A stretch of 64,000 nucleotides of DNA from Spinellus fusiger (Eukaryota; Mucoromycota; Mucoromycetes; Mucorales; Phycomycetaceae), in NCBI GenBank assembly GCA_025094145.1, contig JALLLS010000013.1, positions 372,001-436,000 of the forward strand, given 5' to 3'. A program made the translations under genes and the position numbers. Each line of letters begins with the position of its first letter. Positions within the stretch are counted from its first letter, which is position 1. The notes below the pieces were generated by a model. The model saw nothing but the letters and a program-made list of their open reading frames with translations. It searched no databases and was not told where the DNA came from. Positions 1 through 12,024 of this stretch are shown one piece after another.

Positions 1-209
1 TTGTCTGATGTGTCCTTTCTCTCTCTATGTTGCTGCTGTTTCTGCTGTTTCTGTTTCTGCTGTTGTTGTGTCTGTACTTGCTTCTGCTGTTCTTCTTCCT
101 CAGACTCAGACTCAGAAAGATCTATATAGTTTTCTGGCACTTGACCAGCACGGTAGCGTCTTGCCTGTAGGGTTGGCCGCTGTTGGTTCTGTTGAGGTCG
201 TGATGCCAT
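1..209 (-). CDS. MFAP1: MFAP1-like spliceosomal protein, N-terminal part (runs off the left edge)
   Basis: The minus strand has an ATG at 209 followed by an open frame of 69 codons to the window edge. The product begins MASRPQQNQQ, has a basic RRYRAGQVPEN segment, then an acidic SESESEEEE stretch and a Gln/Lys-rich run. A basic R-Y-x-x-G-x-x-P block followed by acidic serines is the usual N-terminus of MFAP1 homologues, which are components of the spliceosomal B complex. A pyrimidine-poor but AG-ending site at about 226 may mark a 5' UTR intron. The rest of the gene is outside the window. It is divergent to the AP endonuclease gene. Identification rests only on this short motif, so another Gln/Ser-rich nuclear protein is possible. 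Confidence 0.45.
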   Translation of the reverse strand, partial: MASRPQQNQQRPTLQARRYRAGQVPENYIDLSESESEEEEQQKQVQTQQQQKQKQQKQQQHRERKDTSD

Positions 210-645
210 CCCCACACAATGTCTTTCTTTGTAGGTGTTGGTGTAGGTACAGAGACTTACCCACCTTGAAAACCCACTGGCCAGCCATCAACGTCATAGA
301 ATGTATCACGTGAACACATCTGGCTTGTGTAAAATCCATTCCCTCACTCGGTGTGCCTTGATAAGGGACAAAAGAATCAGGCTTACTTGGCTCTCATCTG
401 ACAAGTGTTTTGTTTACTCTTCTTCTTGTCTTTTTTCTTCTTCTATTTATTTATTTAGTTATTTAGTTATTTCCTATAGAATCTACATGTTCATTGGACT
501 GCAGCCATGGCCAAGTCTGGTCCGTCAATCTTTGCCTGTCCTAAAATACAGTCACAGATTCACTTTTCCAATGACATTGTCTCCCTTGCTATTGTGGCGT
601 TCTTCCTTCACTCTTACTCTCACTTCTTCTTCTCGTGTCCTTAGT

Positions 646-1726
646 ATGACCACCAAAAGAACGGCTTCTTCCTCCACTTCCACTGCCACTGCCAAAAAAG
701 CCACTCCTGCCAAAAAGCAAAAAGCAGACGATCCTGTGGATACTTCTTTACCTAACAACCTGACCTTCCCAGCCACATTCGACTTCCCAGCCACCCCTCA
801 AGGCAGCATCAAAATCGCCTCCTACAACGTCGCCAGTCTCAGTGCCAGTATAAAAAAGGGCTTCAACCAGTACGTGGACGCTGAGGATGCAGACATTCTC
901 TGCTTACAGGAGACCAAGGTCAACGCTCCCCTGTCTACTGCGGTGGATGACAAGGTCTACAAATACCGCTACTGGGCGATTGATGAAAAAAAGGGTTATG
1001 CGGGCGTAGCTCTCTTCTCCAAGTGGAGACCAGAAAGAGTCATTTATGGTCTTCCTGGTTATGAAGAAAAGACGCGAGGACGTGTGATTGTCGCTCACTT
1101 TACTAGCTTTGTGCTTGTTTCCTGCTATGTGCCCAACGCAGGGGATAAACTCAAGACATTGCCCGAGCGTCGTGTCTTTAATGATCATCTCGAGGCGTAT
1201 GTGAGATCGTTACAGAAAGAGAACTTGTCTGTGATTTGGTGTGGGTAAGGAACAATGTGCAGTAAAAAAGAAAAGAGTGTATGTGACTGTGGATTGATTA
1301 GGGATCTTAATGTGGCACACACAGCCGATGATCTTGCACGACCCAAGACCAATGAAAGGTACGCTGGATTCTCAATGTTTACTGCTTTGATGGAGTAGGC
1401 TTATTTGACTCTACTGTCATAGATCTGCAGGATTCACTATAGAAGAACGCACTGACTTTTCAAAAGTGCTGTCACCTTCTGAAGACGGTCTTCCTGGTCT
1501 GTTGGACACATGGCGCCACCTGCACCCCGACACAAGAGGCCACTACACCTACTACTCCTACCGCTTCAAGTGCAGAACAAACAGAGTCGGTTGGCGTCTT
1601 GACTACTTTGTCATTACCCCTGACCTATTGGAGAAGGTGGTATCGAGTGCTATTCGTCATGAGGCCTGGGGTGCTAGTGACCATGTTCCCTTGGTGCTTA
1701 CACTGAAAGACGTCACCCTGGAATAA
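646..1726 (+). CDS. AP endonuclease of the APE1/ExoIII family, 3 exons
   Basis: Exons 646-1244, 1302-1358 and 1423-1726 join into 319 aa, close to the 318 aa of human APE1. The enzyme cuts DNA 5' of abasic sites in base excision repair. A basic, Ser/Thr/Lys-rich N-terminus (nuclear-signal-like KKATPAKKQK) precedes the EEP fold: ASYNVAS with the metal-site Asn near residue 61, CLQETK with catalytic Glu near 89, GDLNVAH across the first splice junction (Asp201/Asn203), and a terminal GASDH (Asp305/His306). The GRF zinc finger of yeast Apn2 is absent, so APE1 is the nearer type. Introns are 57 and 64 bp with GT-AG ends. An in-frame ATG at 571 would add 25 residues rich in Leu, Ser and Arg, which could be a mitochondrial presequence. 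A cttag acceptor-like site directly before 646 leaves the true start open. Confidence 0.92.
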
Positions 1727-1738
1727 CCCCATCTGCAG

Positions 1739-1780
1739 TCACTCCACTCCACTCTACTCCACTCTACTCTACTCTACTCA
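1739..1780. repeat. CTCCA/CTCTA pentamer tandem repeat after the AP endonuclease
   Basis: Short imperfect repeat of actcc and actct units just past the stop codon of the AP endonuclease gene, probably in its 3' UTR. No function is visible. Confidence 0.7.
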
Positions 1781-1968
1781 CTTATATACAAATATGGATT
1801 AAAAGAGAATGCACATATCAAGATCTTGTTCCAACGTCACTAAAAAAATATATTATTATTATAATAATGAAAAGACAAGGCCTGACGTAATGCAGTAGCA
1901 CGTGACTATAAGTCATCTCTTTGGAGGGGAAAGTGTAAACCCTTGTTTCTTTCTTTCTACCTTTTGTC

Positions 1969-3924
1969 ATGCAGCGATTAGACAGCACACCTACCACAAC
2001 AGAACACAAACGAGGCAAAAGACAGACAGACGAAGGATCTGACGTGACAAGCAAAAGATCTCGTTCTAATCCCTCTGGTGAGTAGTGTTTATCCTTTTGT
2101 TTTTGTTTTTGTTTTTGTTTTTTGCTTCATTGCTGTGGGTGCTTATACACTTCATGCAGATACCCTGCCTAGCCTTGACTTTTCATTGGCACCCCTTACT
2201 CCTCTCCAGGCTGAACAATTGCTTCAGGCACAGGCCTATGCCAGAGAGTGGAAGCCAACAGTAAGTCTCCCTCGCCCTGGCCAAATAGCATAAAGAACGT
2301 GTAGGCACCCATAGAGAAACCCGCAGACCTTATTTCCCTCCACTTCCAACCGCATGCAGCATCAGGCGTGGACATTCGCACTCTGTCGGTGCTCTCTCGT
2401 ATCTATGTTGGCAGCATCCACTTTGACCTCAACGACAGCCACCTGAAGGCAGTGTTTGGTCAGTTTGGTGTGGTGAAAACAATCAGTCTTTCCATAGATC
2501 ACTCTACCATGCGACACAAGGGATTCTGCTTTGTTGAATTTGATACACCTGAGGCTGCTTCTCTTGCTGTGGCTAAAATGCATGGGGCTGATCTGGGTGG
2601 GAGGTAATACAACCCACCTTTGACTTTATAGGACTGATCCAACCAAAAGATAGACAACTCAAGGTGGGAAGGCCCAACAACTACAGTGCCGCTGCTGCTG
2701 TGGCCATGCCTGTGCCTCCTCCTGGTCGGTTCTATGTGGCCAATATCAATACATTGATTAGTCAAGAGAACATGGAGAGTATCTTTGAGGCGTTTGGAAA
2801 GCTAAAATCCTGTGTACTGTTGGTGAGCATCCACAAGAAATTTATATAGAAAGAGAGAGAGAGAGAGGAGAAAGGAGGGGAGTGATGTTGACATACACTG
2901 CACTTTAGCCTGATGCTGCTACACGAAATCATAAGGGCTATGGGTAAGTCTGTTGATGAACAAGAACAAGAACGAGGCTAACATGGGATGTTCTTCCCTA
3001 CAGTTTCATTGAGTTTGAGGCAAACACTGCTGCCAAGGCTGCTATGGAGGCAATGAATAATTTTGAAATGGGAGGACAGCCGCTGCGAGTAGGTCCTTGC
3101 ATTGTTGGTGGACCTTTGGGAGAGGGCATGAGGGCGTTGGCTCTGTTGCCCATTAAACCAGTGACACCTGTGGATGATGTGATGAGCAAGGTCAATGCCA
3201 ATATCCTCAGCCTTGGTATCAACAAGAAGATTGAGGCTCCTTTGATCCTGAAGCCTAGAATTGAAGGTGGGTTCGATGAGGAGTGTGATGGAGGGGCTAA
3301 TCAGTGGGAGAAGCGCCTCTTTCTACCATGGCCCAACTTGTGCAGGAGCAAGTACGAGCTCAGAGTAGCCTAGTGGATTCTGTTGATAAGGAAGAGAACA
3401 TTAGTATCAACTCTAGACAGCGCTATGCTATTATGCAAAAGTTAGCAGCCAGTCGAGAAGAGGTAAATGAAGAGAGTCTGGAGATATTTTTTTCTTTTTT
3501 TCTTTTTTGTTTCTTGTATTGAACTGTGGTGATGTGGTCCTATAGATGACGACCATTCTGTTGGTTCAGAATGCAGTCAAGGCATCAGAAGTGGATGAAG
3601 GACTGGGGGAGGAATTCTCAGAAGAGTGCAGCAAGTATGGCCTTGTGCGCAGTGTTAAAGTGCAGAGTACACTGGATGAGAGCAAGGTCAATGGATTGGG
3701 TGGAAAAGAAACAGGTCGGGAAGAAGGAGATGGAGATGTTAAGATATTTGTTGAGTTTGGCTCTACACAAGGTAAGTTATATGGTAGGGAACATAGAATG
3801 GCTCATGTTCCTCTGTAAAGCCTCTAGCAAGGCGTTTGGTGTTCTTGATGGACGATGGTTTGGTGGACGACAGCTTAAGGCTACTCTACTGTCCAAAGCA
3901 GCTGTGGAGAAGTACGACCTTTGA
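1969..3924 (+). CDS. PUF60: PUF60-type poly(U)-binding splicing factor, 9 exons
   Basis: The exons 1969-2077, 2160-2260, 2305-2603, 2654-2822, 2909-2943, 3004-3266, 3305-3462, 3546-3771 and 3821-3924 sum to 488 codons in one open frame (487 aa). RRM1 (about residues 101-177) has RIYVGSIHFDL and KGFCFVEF. RRM2 (about 190-265) has RFYVANINTL, FEAFGKLKSC and HKGYGFIEFE. A C-terminal UHM-like domain (about 390-480) holds a Y-G-x-V segment, KIFVEFGS and GRWFGGRQLKA, where UHMs bind tryptophan ligands. Domain order and the motifs between the two RRMs match PUF60, which acts with U2AF at 3' splice sites. The third exon start (2305) is the weakest boundary: it implies a 44-bp intron but is the only acceptor seen that keeps the frame. 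Confidence 0.9.
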
Positions 3925-4039
3925 TATGATGAATAAACTGCAGTTGAATTCACTCTAGTGGTGGTGGTGGTGGTGTGTATTGATGGAGAGGGTAGAAATG
4001 TATCTCTAATGGGGAAGGGATCTGTTCTTTTCTGTATGC

Positions 4040-4127
4040 AGATTGTATGTAGATTGTATGTAGATTGTATGTAGATTGTATGTAGATTGTATGTAGATAG
4101 GCTGTAGATAGGCTGTAGATAGGCTGT
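4040..4127. repeat. Two adjoining 11-bp tandem arrays
   Basis: Five or so copies of attgtatgtag run directly into three copies of ataggctgtag. The two units have the same length and share most bases, so the second array probably arose from a mutated unit of the first. The array lies between the convergent 3' ends of PUF60 and the next gene. Direct adjacency without spacers excludes a CRISPR array. Confidence 0.85.
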
Positions 4128-4192
4128 GTTTATATACTTATATACTCATACACACTACTTTTATACTCTACATTAAGAAAGAGAAAGGGCTT

Positions 4193-5661
4193 TCATGGCG
4201 TAGTGGCAGCCCCCCACAGCAGATTCCTCATGGACTGCCGCTTCATCTTGATACTAGAGGATCTTGAACGACTCAGTGGTGGTGTGAGTATCTGTCTGCT
4301 TTCTATGGGAATAGGTGGAGGTGGATAGGACGAAAACAGACTGCTGTGGTGGATGGAGGGAGGCACTGGGAATTCTGAATGAATGGAAAACTGGTCAGAA
4401 TCATGAGGAAAGTTGATACTGGCCTCATAAAAAGACGGCTGGCTTGGCACAGGTATTGAACTGGAGGGCTTTGTAGGGACGTGTGTGACAGAGACTGCAG
4501 GCGCAGGTGCTGGTGGTGTTTTGGGTGCTAATTGTGCTACAGATGCTAATTGTGCTGCAGATGCTAATTGTGCTGCAGATACACCAGGTGCATCAGGTGC
4601 CAACAGAGTATGTGGAGTGATGGGTGTATAGGCAAAGGTGCCTCGGGATTCTTCTTCAAAGGGAGGTTGTACTGAGGCATTCATGCATCTGGAGTCTACA
4701 GGAACAACCGAGAGAGTGGAGACAGTGTCATTTTGAGGGGGCTCTGGATAGACCTGGTGGTAATCTGGATAGACCTGTGAGTCTTCTTCCAGAGGGTAGT
4801 CTTGGGAGGAGTCCTGGGAGTAGCTCTGGTAGTAGTCTGGAGTGTACTGGGGATTGTACTGTGAATTGATGCGAGGGTTAAGTTGTGGGTTATACTCTCT
4901 CTCTATGGGGTGGGTATGAGGATTGGAGACATTGCTTGGGGTGGTATTGGTATACACACGTGAATTCACTTTGGAGCGTCTGCGGTGTGTCTGGGTAGCA
5001 TGGAAGGGGCTTTCTTCAAGGTGTTGATGCTTTTTCTGGTCTGTCTTCCATTCTCTTTGTTTCCGACGGGCCTCCTCAAAAATAACAAACCAATTGACAG
5101 GCACATTGACGCTTAGGGAGCGAGACCATATATGAACAGGAGGATTACCTGCTTCATCAAATGCATTGTAAGCCTCAAAATCACCGGGAAGATATCTAAA
5201 GGTGAGTGGTGTATTGTGACAGGCTAAATTACCTTGCCTCTGACCACCGCAGAGGAGAGGTGTCGGTTCCTGTAGACGCAAGAGTGAGTGAGTAATTCAT
5301 TGAAAAAAGAAGAAAACAGTGAATGAAGGGGGAGAAGGCAACAGACACTAGCGAACACAGTAAACTGACTTACGTAGCACTGAAAAACAGCATATATTGT
5401 CATTCCAGCCTAGAATAGAGTCATGAGAGTACTGTTACTGCGAGTGTAGAGACAGTAGCTACCTTCAAAAAGTGTCACAGAAACATTTTTTATCTTGAGA
5501 ATATAAAGAGAGCCCTGTTGAAGGTCTTCATGTTCAAGACACTCTAGCGACCTGTCTAAAGCACAAGCTGACTTTTTATCAAGAGAAGGGGCAGAAGAAG
5601 GATTCCACCGTACTAACTTCTGAAGCGTACTACCATTAGCGCGGGATTTTTCTTCTACCAT
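4193..5661 (-). CDS. Unrecognised multi-exon protein with Pro/Ser/Gln-rich C-terminal half
   Basis: A start at 5661 (MVEEKSRANG) opens an exon to 5463, a possible 36-nt exon follows (5409-5374), and a long last exon ends at 4193. Using an acceptor before 5232 the three exons give 425 codons in one frame; an acceptor at 5269 would not keep phase, so this junction is unsure. The N-terminal third has alternating hydrophobic strands (LYILKIKNVSV, LTFRYLPGDF, VNVPVNWFVIFEEARRKQ), suggesting a beta-sandwich fold followed by a helix. The remainder is disordered: Tyr/Gln repeats (SQYNPQYTPDYYQ), an AAQLASVAQLA repeat and a basic end (RSRSSSIKMKR). A GA-rich low-complexity run (5690-5740) lies upstream. 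No family was recognised. It is convergent with PUF60. Confidence 0.65.
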
Positions 5662-6003
5662 TAAGAAGAATGTGTCTTTATATATATAAGAGAGAGAAAG
5701 AGAAAGAGAAAGAGAAAGAGAAGAAGAAAAAAAAAGAGTAAGAAGAAAGAGAGTGGTCCGTGTAGGATTTCCAATGCGGTCGTACATTTTATTATTTCTA
5801 TTGCCACCTGTCAATAAGGTAGGACGAACGACAATGAAAACAGTTAGGCGGGAAGAAGAGGAAGCCTAAGAATACTCACTGTACACATAGGAGAATTATT
5901 TTTCAGGGTAGATTTTATTATACAACCAGAAAAGAGTGTCTTGTCAATATTAATTTGATGTGAGTAGATAGGAAACTATGTACAAAGCAAGGGAACGCAG
6001 ATA

Positions 6004-9000
6004 TTAAGCATCTTCGTTTGCCTTGAGAACCATATTCTTGAGGAACTTCTGAAGGACGTGTCGCATACGCTGAGGGGTCATTTTGGGTGAATAGCGACTT
6101 ATTCTGTACTCTAGACATCGGTTGGTAAGATCCTTGCTTGTCATTGCAGATTGGGTCTCTGTGTCCTCCTGTTCTAGAGATCTCTTCTTGGGGACTATGG
6201 CAGGAGCAGCAGAGGAAGAAGGTCTGCTGTAATAAAAAGATGGTGACATACTGTTCATCTGTGAATTCTTTTGTGTAGAAGCAAAGTACCATGAGGGAGA
6301 CATGGACATGGCAGGGAGCGTCGTAGAAGGGTGGGTGGAGAGGGGAGGCTGTCGAGACGAGAGAGACGAGAGAGGAGATCGACTTGGCACTGGCTCATCT
6401 TCATTCTCTGATCCCAAGGAAGCTGGTTGTGGAGAAGAAGGCATAGAAGACATGCATGTCAGATGGGTGTAATTACTTCTTACAGCGAATTCTGGAGGGA
6501 TAATGTCCAGCACTACCAAGTCAGAGGCATGGAGTACTTGGATCGCCTGTAATATCTCGGGAACTAAGGCATTAGACACACTCACTACACCTCACTTACC
6601 ATAGACATACTCTAGAAACCCTCTGTTCTTAAAGGTACGTCTGTCTTTTATGCGCTGGACAATCTTTTGCCAAAGGTCAGTGCGTTGATCCCAATAAGAC
6701 CATCCATACTGCATTAGCACAATCATGGCTCCTAGTCTCTCATCCCAACCCATGGCTGAATCAATGCAATGGATGCCTCCTCTCGTCATAACATCATTGT
6801 CCAGGCTCACCATAAGATGCTTTATACACCTCACAACAAGCCCCTCCTGCGTCACTTTCATCATTCCAAACTCATGGCCTTGGAAGATAGTGGCAGCTGT
6901 ATAACAATCAAGTTCATCAGCAATGAAATCCACTTGATTCAAACCATTGGGTGTAGGGAAGACAGAGAGAATAATCGCAATTTCAAGGATAGATTGCTAC
7001 ACTAGGAATTACTTCATTGAAAGTGAAAAAAGACACTCTGCTTACCTGTAGACTGCCCACTAACAGATAGATAACACCAATATTATACAGAACACGAAAG
7101 GCAAACATAAAAGGAATCTCAAATTCAGCTTTACTGCTGATCCCTTTTCTTTCTCTTCTTCTTTGCACTTCAATCCGATCACATATTGTCTGTGATAGCT
7201 TCAGTGCTTTGGCCAGATTGCCCGGTACAGAAGGCTATTATGTCCACATTGGTTATTTTCTCTGCTGTGCTGATATGTAGAATGGGACTTACAGACGACA
7301 GAGCAAGATCACTTCTAACCAATAACACTGCATTGTACATATCAAAGGGCAGTTTGTAGGTATCAATGACCTTGCAGAACTCTGTTGGTACGAGTTAACA
7401 GAGTCTTCTCTCTTTTCTTGTCTTTTATATATATATCATACTGCCTACCCTTTTCCCAATAGCCAGCCATAGTAGACCATCCAGTGTTGGGAGATGTGAC
7501 AGAAGCCCACTGCCAAAGATCAACACTATGGCGTAGACAATCGGCTGCTTTGCTTAATATTTGTAGTGCTTCATCCACTCCCTGCACACAATAGGCCCCC
7601 AGTCCCTCTTCTCTCTCAGGCAAGTCCTCTTGTGATGTTCTAGGGTACTGCAATGAATTGTATGGTAATAAAGCACAGGTAGAAGGGTCTTGACCTCCTA
7701 TAAGAGAGGAGATGCGTTGGGGTAGGGTGGAATTTGTGCTGTTGGTGTCGATGTCGATGTCGGTGGTGTTGGTGTTGGTGCTGTTGGTGTTGGTGTTGGT
7801 GTTGGTGTTGGTGTTGGTGTTGGTGTTGGTGTTGGTGTTGGTGTTGGTGTTGCTGCTGTTGTTGGTGGTGCTGTTGGTAGTGGTGTTGGTGTTGGTGTTG
7901 GTGTTGGTGTTGGTGGTGGTGGTGTTGCTGCTGTTGCTGCTGTTGCTGCTGTTGCTGCTGTTGCTGCTGTTGTTGGTGGTGCTGTTGCTGCTGTTGTTGG
8001 TGGTGCTGTTGGTAGTGGTAGTAGTATTAGTAGTTCTTGAGGAGATCGAGGGTTGTATAGCACATACAGGTATTAAACATGATTTTTCCTCTTGGTCTAA
8101 TCCACACACTGCTCTATAGTATTCCTGACTAAAGTGCACGAATTGACCTGCTACTGCCATGAATTCGCACATAAATACAGCAGAGACATGCAACTCATTA
8201 TAGGCATCTGAAAAGGGATCTGATTCATCTAATCGAATATTGGCTCTTTGTTCTTTCAGGTGTTGGAATCTATTTGTGTGTGATAAAGAACATAGTTTGC
8301 CTAGTTGTGCATAACTAATAGAGTAAGCAAAAGAGTGCATTGCAATAGTGATAGTTACCCAACACATTCAAGCATAGCACAGGTAAATTGAGTGAGTTCT
8401 TTGTACTTGTGCTGTTCAATGTAGTATTGCTGTCCCATCAGTAGATAATGTTCAAATAGCTTATAAGATAGAATAATGTAGTGTTTGCTGTCGGTTGACT
8501 TTATCAGTGGTTGTTGATCTTTTCTTGCTAGGATAATACGCTGCTTCCATAGTCTAGGAAACAGTTCCTTTACTGCAAAAAGAGTGAATACTTCCGATGT
8601 CCATGTTATCATCAAGAGCATTTACCTAATACTTGGATGCATTTACTCTGTGGCTCAGGTGTCATGGCTTGTGCACACACTTTCAGCAGTTGAATAGATC
8701 GAATCTACACAAATATAAATGTATTTATACGCTATGAGTCTTCTTTCCATCTGTATCTTATAAGACTACCTACCAAATATTTGTAAGCATGCCGTGGATA
8801 GGCTTGGATGTAATCAAACAATATCTGAAATGCTCTCAAAGTGTCTGTTTCTTCCAAATAGCCTTTCATGTGAGTAATGCAAATGTAGTTAGTTACCTGT
8901 TGCACTTTCTACAATCATGGATTGGATGAGGACAGGTAAAGAGGCAAAGAACCCTACATAATGAGCGTCTTTTTTATACCATATACTACCTACGTGTCAT

Positions 9001-9487
9001 TGGTGTATCTTTAGAAGGATCAATATGTTCAGCCAAAATCAACACATATTTCTGGAACAATGGATTGTTTGTGCTATTGGTCTGGCTGCAATCCATTAGG
9101 ACTGGCTCTCTTCAATGACACTTACAGCATAATAAAGGACTGAATGGCCTTTTCAAAGTTGCTCTCTCTTACGGACGTTTGGTGGTTTTCCAACTATTGA
9201 CTTAACAATACACTTTACAGGCTACTTACTTCAGCAGCAAATTCTATAATCTTATGAGGGTTGGATTCTTCTTTCTCTCCTTGGTGAGAGCTATCGTCGT
9301 GACCGTGATCAGATGGACCATCAGTGGAATCGAGTGGATGGGACATGAGAGACAATAGTACGAGATAAACGCTGTCCCACCCGTTCAAACAGCTGAAACT
9401 AAACAAAGGACTCCGAGGCTTGCTTGCCCAACTGGTAAACTCCGCATAGTAAAATTCGATGAGTTCATTATCAGTGCCGTGAATAAG
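6004..9487 (-). CDS. INTS10: Integrator complex subunit 10 (INTS10) homologue, 12 exons seen, start not found
   Basis: Exons 9487-9230, 9193-9126, 9085-8994, 8953-8897, 8862-8774, 8704-8626, 8572-8359, 8314-7449, 7381-7293, 7234-7046, 6996-6600 and 6563-6004 join in one open frame of 986 codons including the stop. Several segments resemble human INTS10 in order: an SYKLFEHYLLMGQQYYI helix, an AVFMCEFMAVAGQFVHF helix, EFCKVIDTYKLPFDMYN, and DERLGAMIVLMQYGWSYWD followed by a FLEYV block. INTS10 belongs to the arm module of Integrator, which attenuates transcription and processes snRNA. The protein is longer than the human one (710 aa) because of an Asn/Thr/Ser tract at about residues 370-490 and a Ser/Pro-rich, basic C-terminus. 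The first exon seen starts after an AG with no ATG; an upstream exon or a lost 5' end is possible. Confidence 0.72.
7735..8035. repeat. In-frame (GGTGTT)n / (GCTGTT)n microsatellite inside the INTS10 exon
   Basis: About 300 bp of ggtgtt, gctgtt and gctgctgttgttggtg units. Read on the minus strand these give a run of Asn-Thr, Asn-Ser and Ser-Asn residues inside the INTS10 reading frame. All three frames on both strands are open over the repeat, which creates long Leu/Val and Thr/Pro shadow frames that are not genes. The length is likely variable between strains. Confidence 0.9.
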
Positions 9488-12020
9488 CTAAGTGTGTCTA
9501 TGTGTCTATAGGTGTGTAGGTGTAGGTGAGGGGGGAAAAGATGTACATGTATAAGCTATAAAAGGAAAGAATCATAATCACATCACCCTCCTTCATTCTC
9601 ATGAATTTTGAAGAAAAAAAAAAGTTCATTTATTATCCATTCAAAGTCATTCTGTCGTTGATCATTTATCACCTGCTACTACGAGACAAAATGTCGATTG
9701 CTAAGTAAATAATCATAATACGATGAAAAATTGAAGACAATATCTGATTATAAAGTGTAGAAATAAAGGTGGAGGCAATTCTTATTTTATTTTAAGTTTT
9801 ATTACCAGTGAACTATAATAAATTATACTGAATTACACTGAATTATACTGAATTACACTGAATTATAATAGACTGAATATGGTTTGCTTACACCGAATAG
9901 AGTTCAATGGGACACTGATAGGATTGCTTTACTGCTACTGATGTATACAGTATATTATCATTTTAAATACCGATATCTGGGCATTTCAACACCGTCATGC
10001 TAAAAATTATTTTCAGACAAATGAAAGAGACACTTCAGATAGAGAATCCATCCTTTAGACAAGGTAAATTAATTATTCACAATATAACCAAGTTAGAATA
10101 TCAAAAAATACTACACTTTTTGTTAATAAATTTATCCAAGAATGACGATGAAGATCTGATCAAGCCAAGCCGATCTCCTGGGGTAACAGTCCTAAAAGCG
10201 GCTTGGATTCTGGGCGTTAAAGTGTCTAATGAGGAGAATAGGCTTTTTATCTATTTTCTGATTTTAGATTAGCACTTCTATCGGGCTAAGAAAAAGAAAA
10301 GGGGCATGAAAAAGAAAGACGTATCATTGTACCTAGGAATAGTCTTTATGAAATAATAAGTGGGATGAATTTTAGTTATTCATGATATTACAAAGGCCTT
10401 GTTTGTATTATAGTTTTAAAAACAGTCATATCTTTCGAGAAGGAGGAAGCTACGATAGGGTATGCAGTTATGTCTTATTTATGCCTTTGTTCATTCATTC
10501 ATTTTGGCTGTTCTCTCTCTCTATCCAAGACAAGAAAGAACTCTTTATTTTTATGGTATTATTGGGATTTCAAAGATTTCATTAGAGATTCAATAGTACT
10601 AAATGAAGAAATATATCCGAAGATACTGAGATAGTTACTCCCTTTGTAGTGAGACCTATGTTGTTGTTGGATTACTCTTAACAGACCAAGCCCTACTTAT
10701 CATGGGTCGAGAACTGAGTTCTGTCTTGTTGATCAACGTACAAATGTTCTGAGAATATATACCGACAGCTCTCCATTAAATTATTCTAGCAAAATAAAGC
10801 TAAATAGCTCTTACAGCATCTTTCTTCGTAGTGTCAATAGAAATGCTAATCAACAACAGATAGATCTCTTCTGTCACAGGTTTTCTTGGTTTAGTTCTAG
10901 ATGTATCAGGATTTAGAAATAGTTTGCATAGTCTTTCTCTTGCCATGTGAGCTTTGACTTGTGAATCTCTTTATCAAATCTATAAAAATAAAGTGGTATG
11001 TCTCTGTACTATCTCTTAACTGTTGGTTTCTTACGGTGTCATTGATCCGTAAGTATGTTTTTTTTATATATATAAATACACCAAGAATATCAATTCTATT
11101 GATTTCTTCTACTACTTGAGTATTGTATAAGCAGTGATAAATGAAACAAAATAGGACTATATAAGTTGAATAAATCTTTTGATGTTCTCCTATCTATACG
11201 CCTATAAGCTAATTGCAGAGAATTAGTATTGGATTCAACAATAAATATAAGCTTTTTCCCTTTTTTTTTCTATATTAAGTATACTTTCTGGCTCAAAGGA
11301 AAACTCTCTCTACTACCAATAATACTACTGTGTTATGTGTAGATACATAATTTTCTTATCGAGATCTATCTCATCTTTTTGCATATAAATTCTTTTATCT
11401 TGATAATAAAGAAATGATATAGATATATGTAAACAGGAACTGTTTATGCCACGATCATCGTGTATAAAATATTGTTTTGATAAAACAAGACACTAAATTT
11501 GACTAAGTATTTCTCAAAGAGAGAATTATAGACTTGCCATCCCATATTCTATAAGTGATCTTATTTCCAAAAGCGGTTATATAATATCTCCAAAAAAAAA
11601 AGATCGACTAATTTTAGCAAAAAGTTTATTTTATTTTCTATTGATTAACAGTGCAAAAAGAAACAAAAGGTGAGATAGAATGCCTTGTTTAATTAAAGTA
11701 GCCCTATGAACTTGTATATGAGCATGGTTATAGTTTAAATATCCTTATTATTCAATAATATATTTATAATAGATGGGTTGGTCCCTACAAGACTCTTAGA
11801 GACAATGCTACTATAGGTAGTTAGTCAACAGTGAATATAACTATTGATAATTCAGTCTCAAGTAATAAGTGACTAAACAAAAAAAATCAATTATTTTTGA
11901 ATTTTTTAAAAAATAAAGGCATATCTATCAGTCAAAGGTGTTCATAATAAAACATTCACGGAATAACACAAGATTTTGAATGTTTGTTCTTTAGATGATT
12001 ATCTAAATTTTTATTATAAA
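9488..12020. other. AT-rich gene-free stretch at the left border of the repeat block
   Basis: No convincing gene. It holds a 10-bp tandem repeat of gaattayact units at about 9,825-9,885 and an isolated 91-codon plus-strand frame (9,997-10,272) with a coding-like segment (SRSPGVTVLKAAWILGVKVS) that was not recognised. The missing first exon of INTS10 would be expected at about 9,500-9,900, but no exon could be supported. This is where gene-dense DNA gives way to transposon-rich DNA. Confidence 0.6.
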
Positions 12021-12024
12021 CATA

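Noticed and set aside
8..339. Frames on both strands at the left edge (101 aa plus, 75 aa minus)
   Set aside because: They overlap the MFAP1-like frame, which has recognisable composition and a sensible start; the others are out of frame with it and show no domain.
4040..4127. Possible CRISPR-like array
   Set aside because: Units are directly adjacent with no spacers, and the genome is eukaryotic.
7698..8119. Long poly-Leu/Val and Thr/Pro frames on both strands
   Set aside because: They are shadows of the trinucleotide-like repeat inside the INTS10 exon; only the Asn/Thr/Ser frame joins to the flanking exons.
9997..10585. Two isolated plus-strand frames (91 and 67 aa)
   Set aside because: No domain, no splice partners and strongly AT-driven composition; noted only as part of the spacer.
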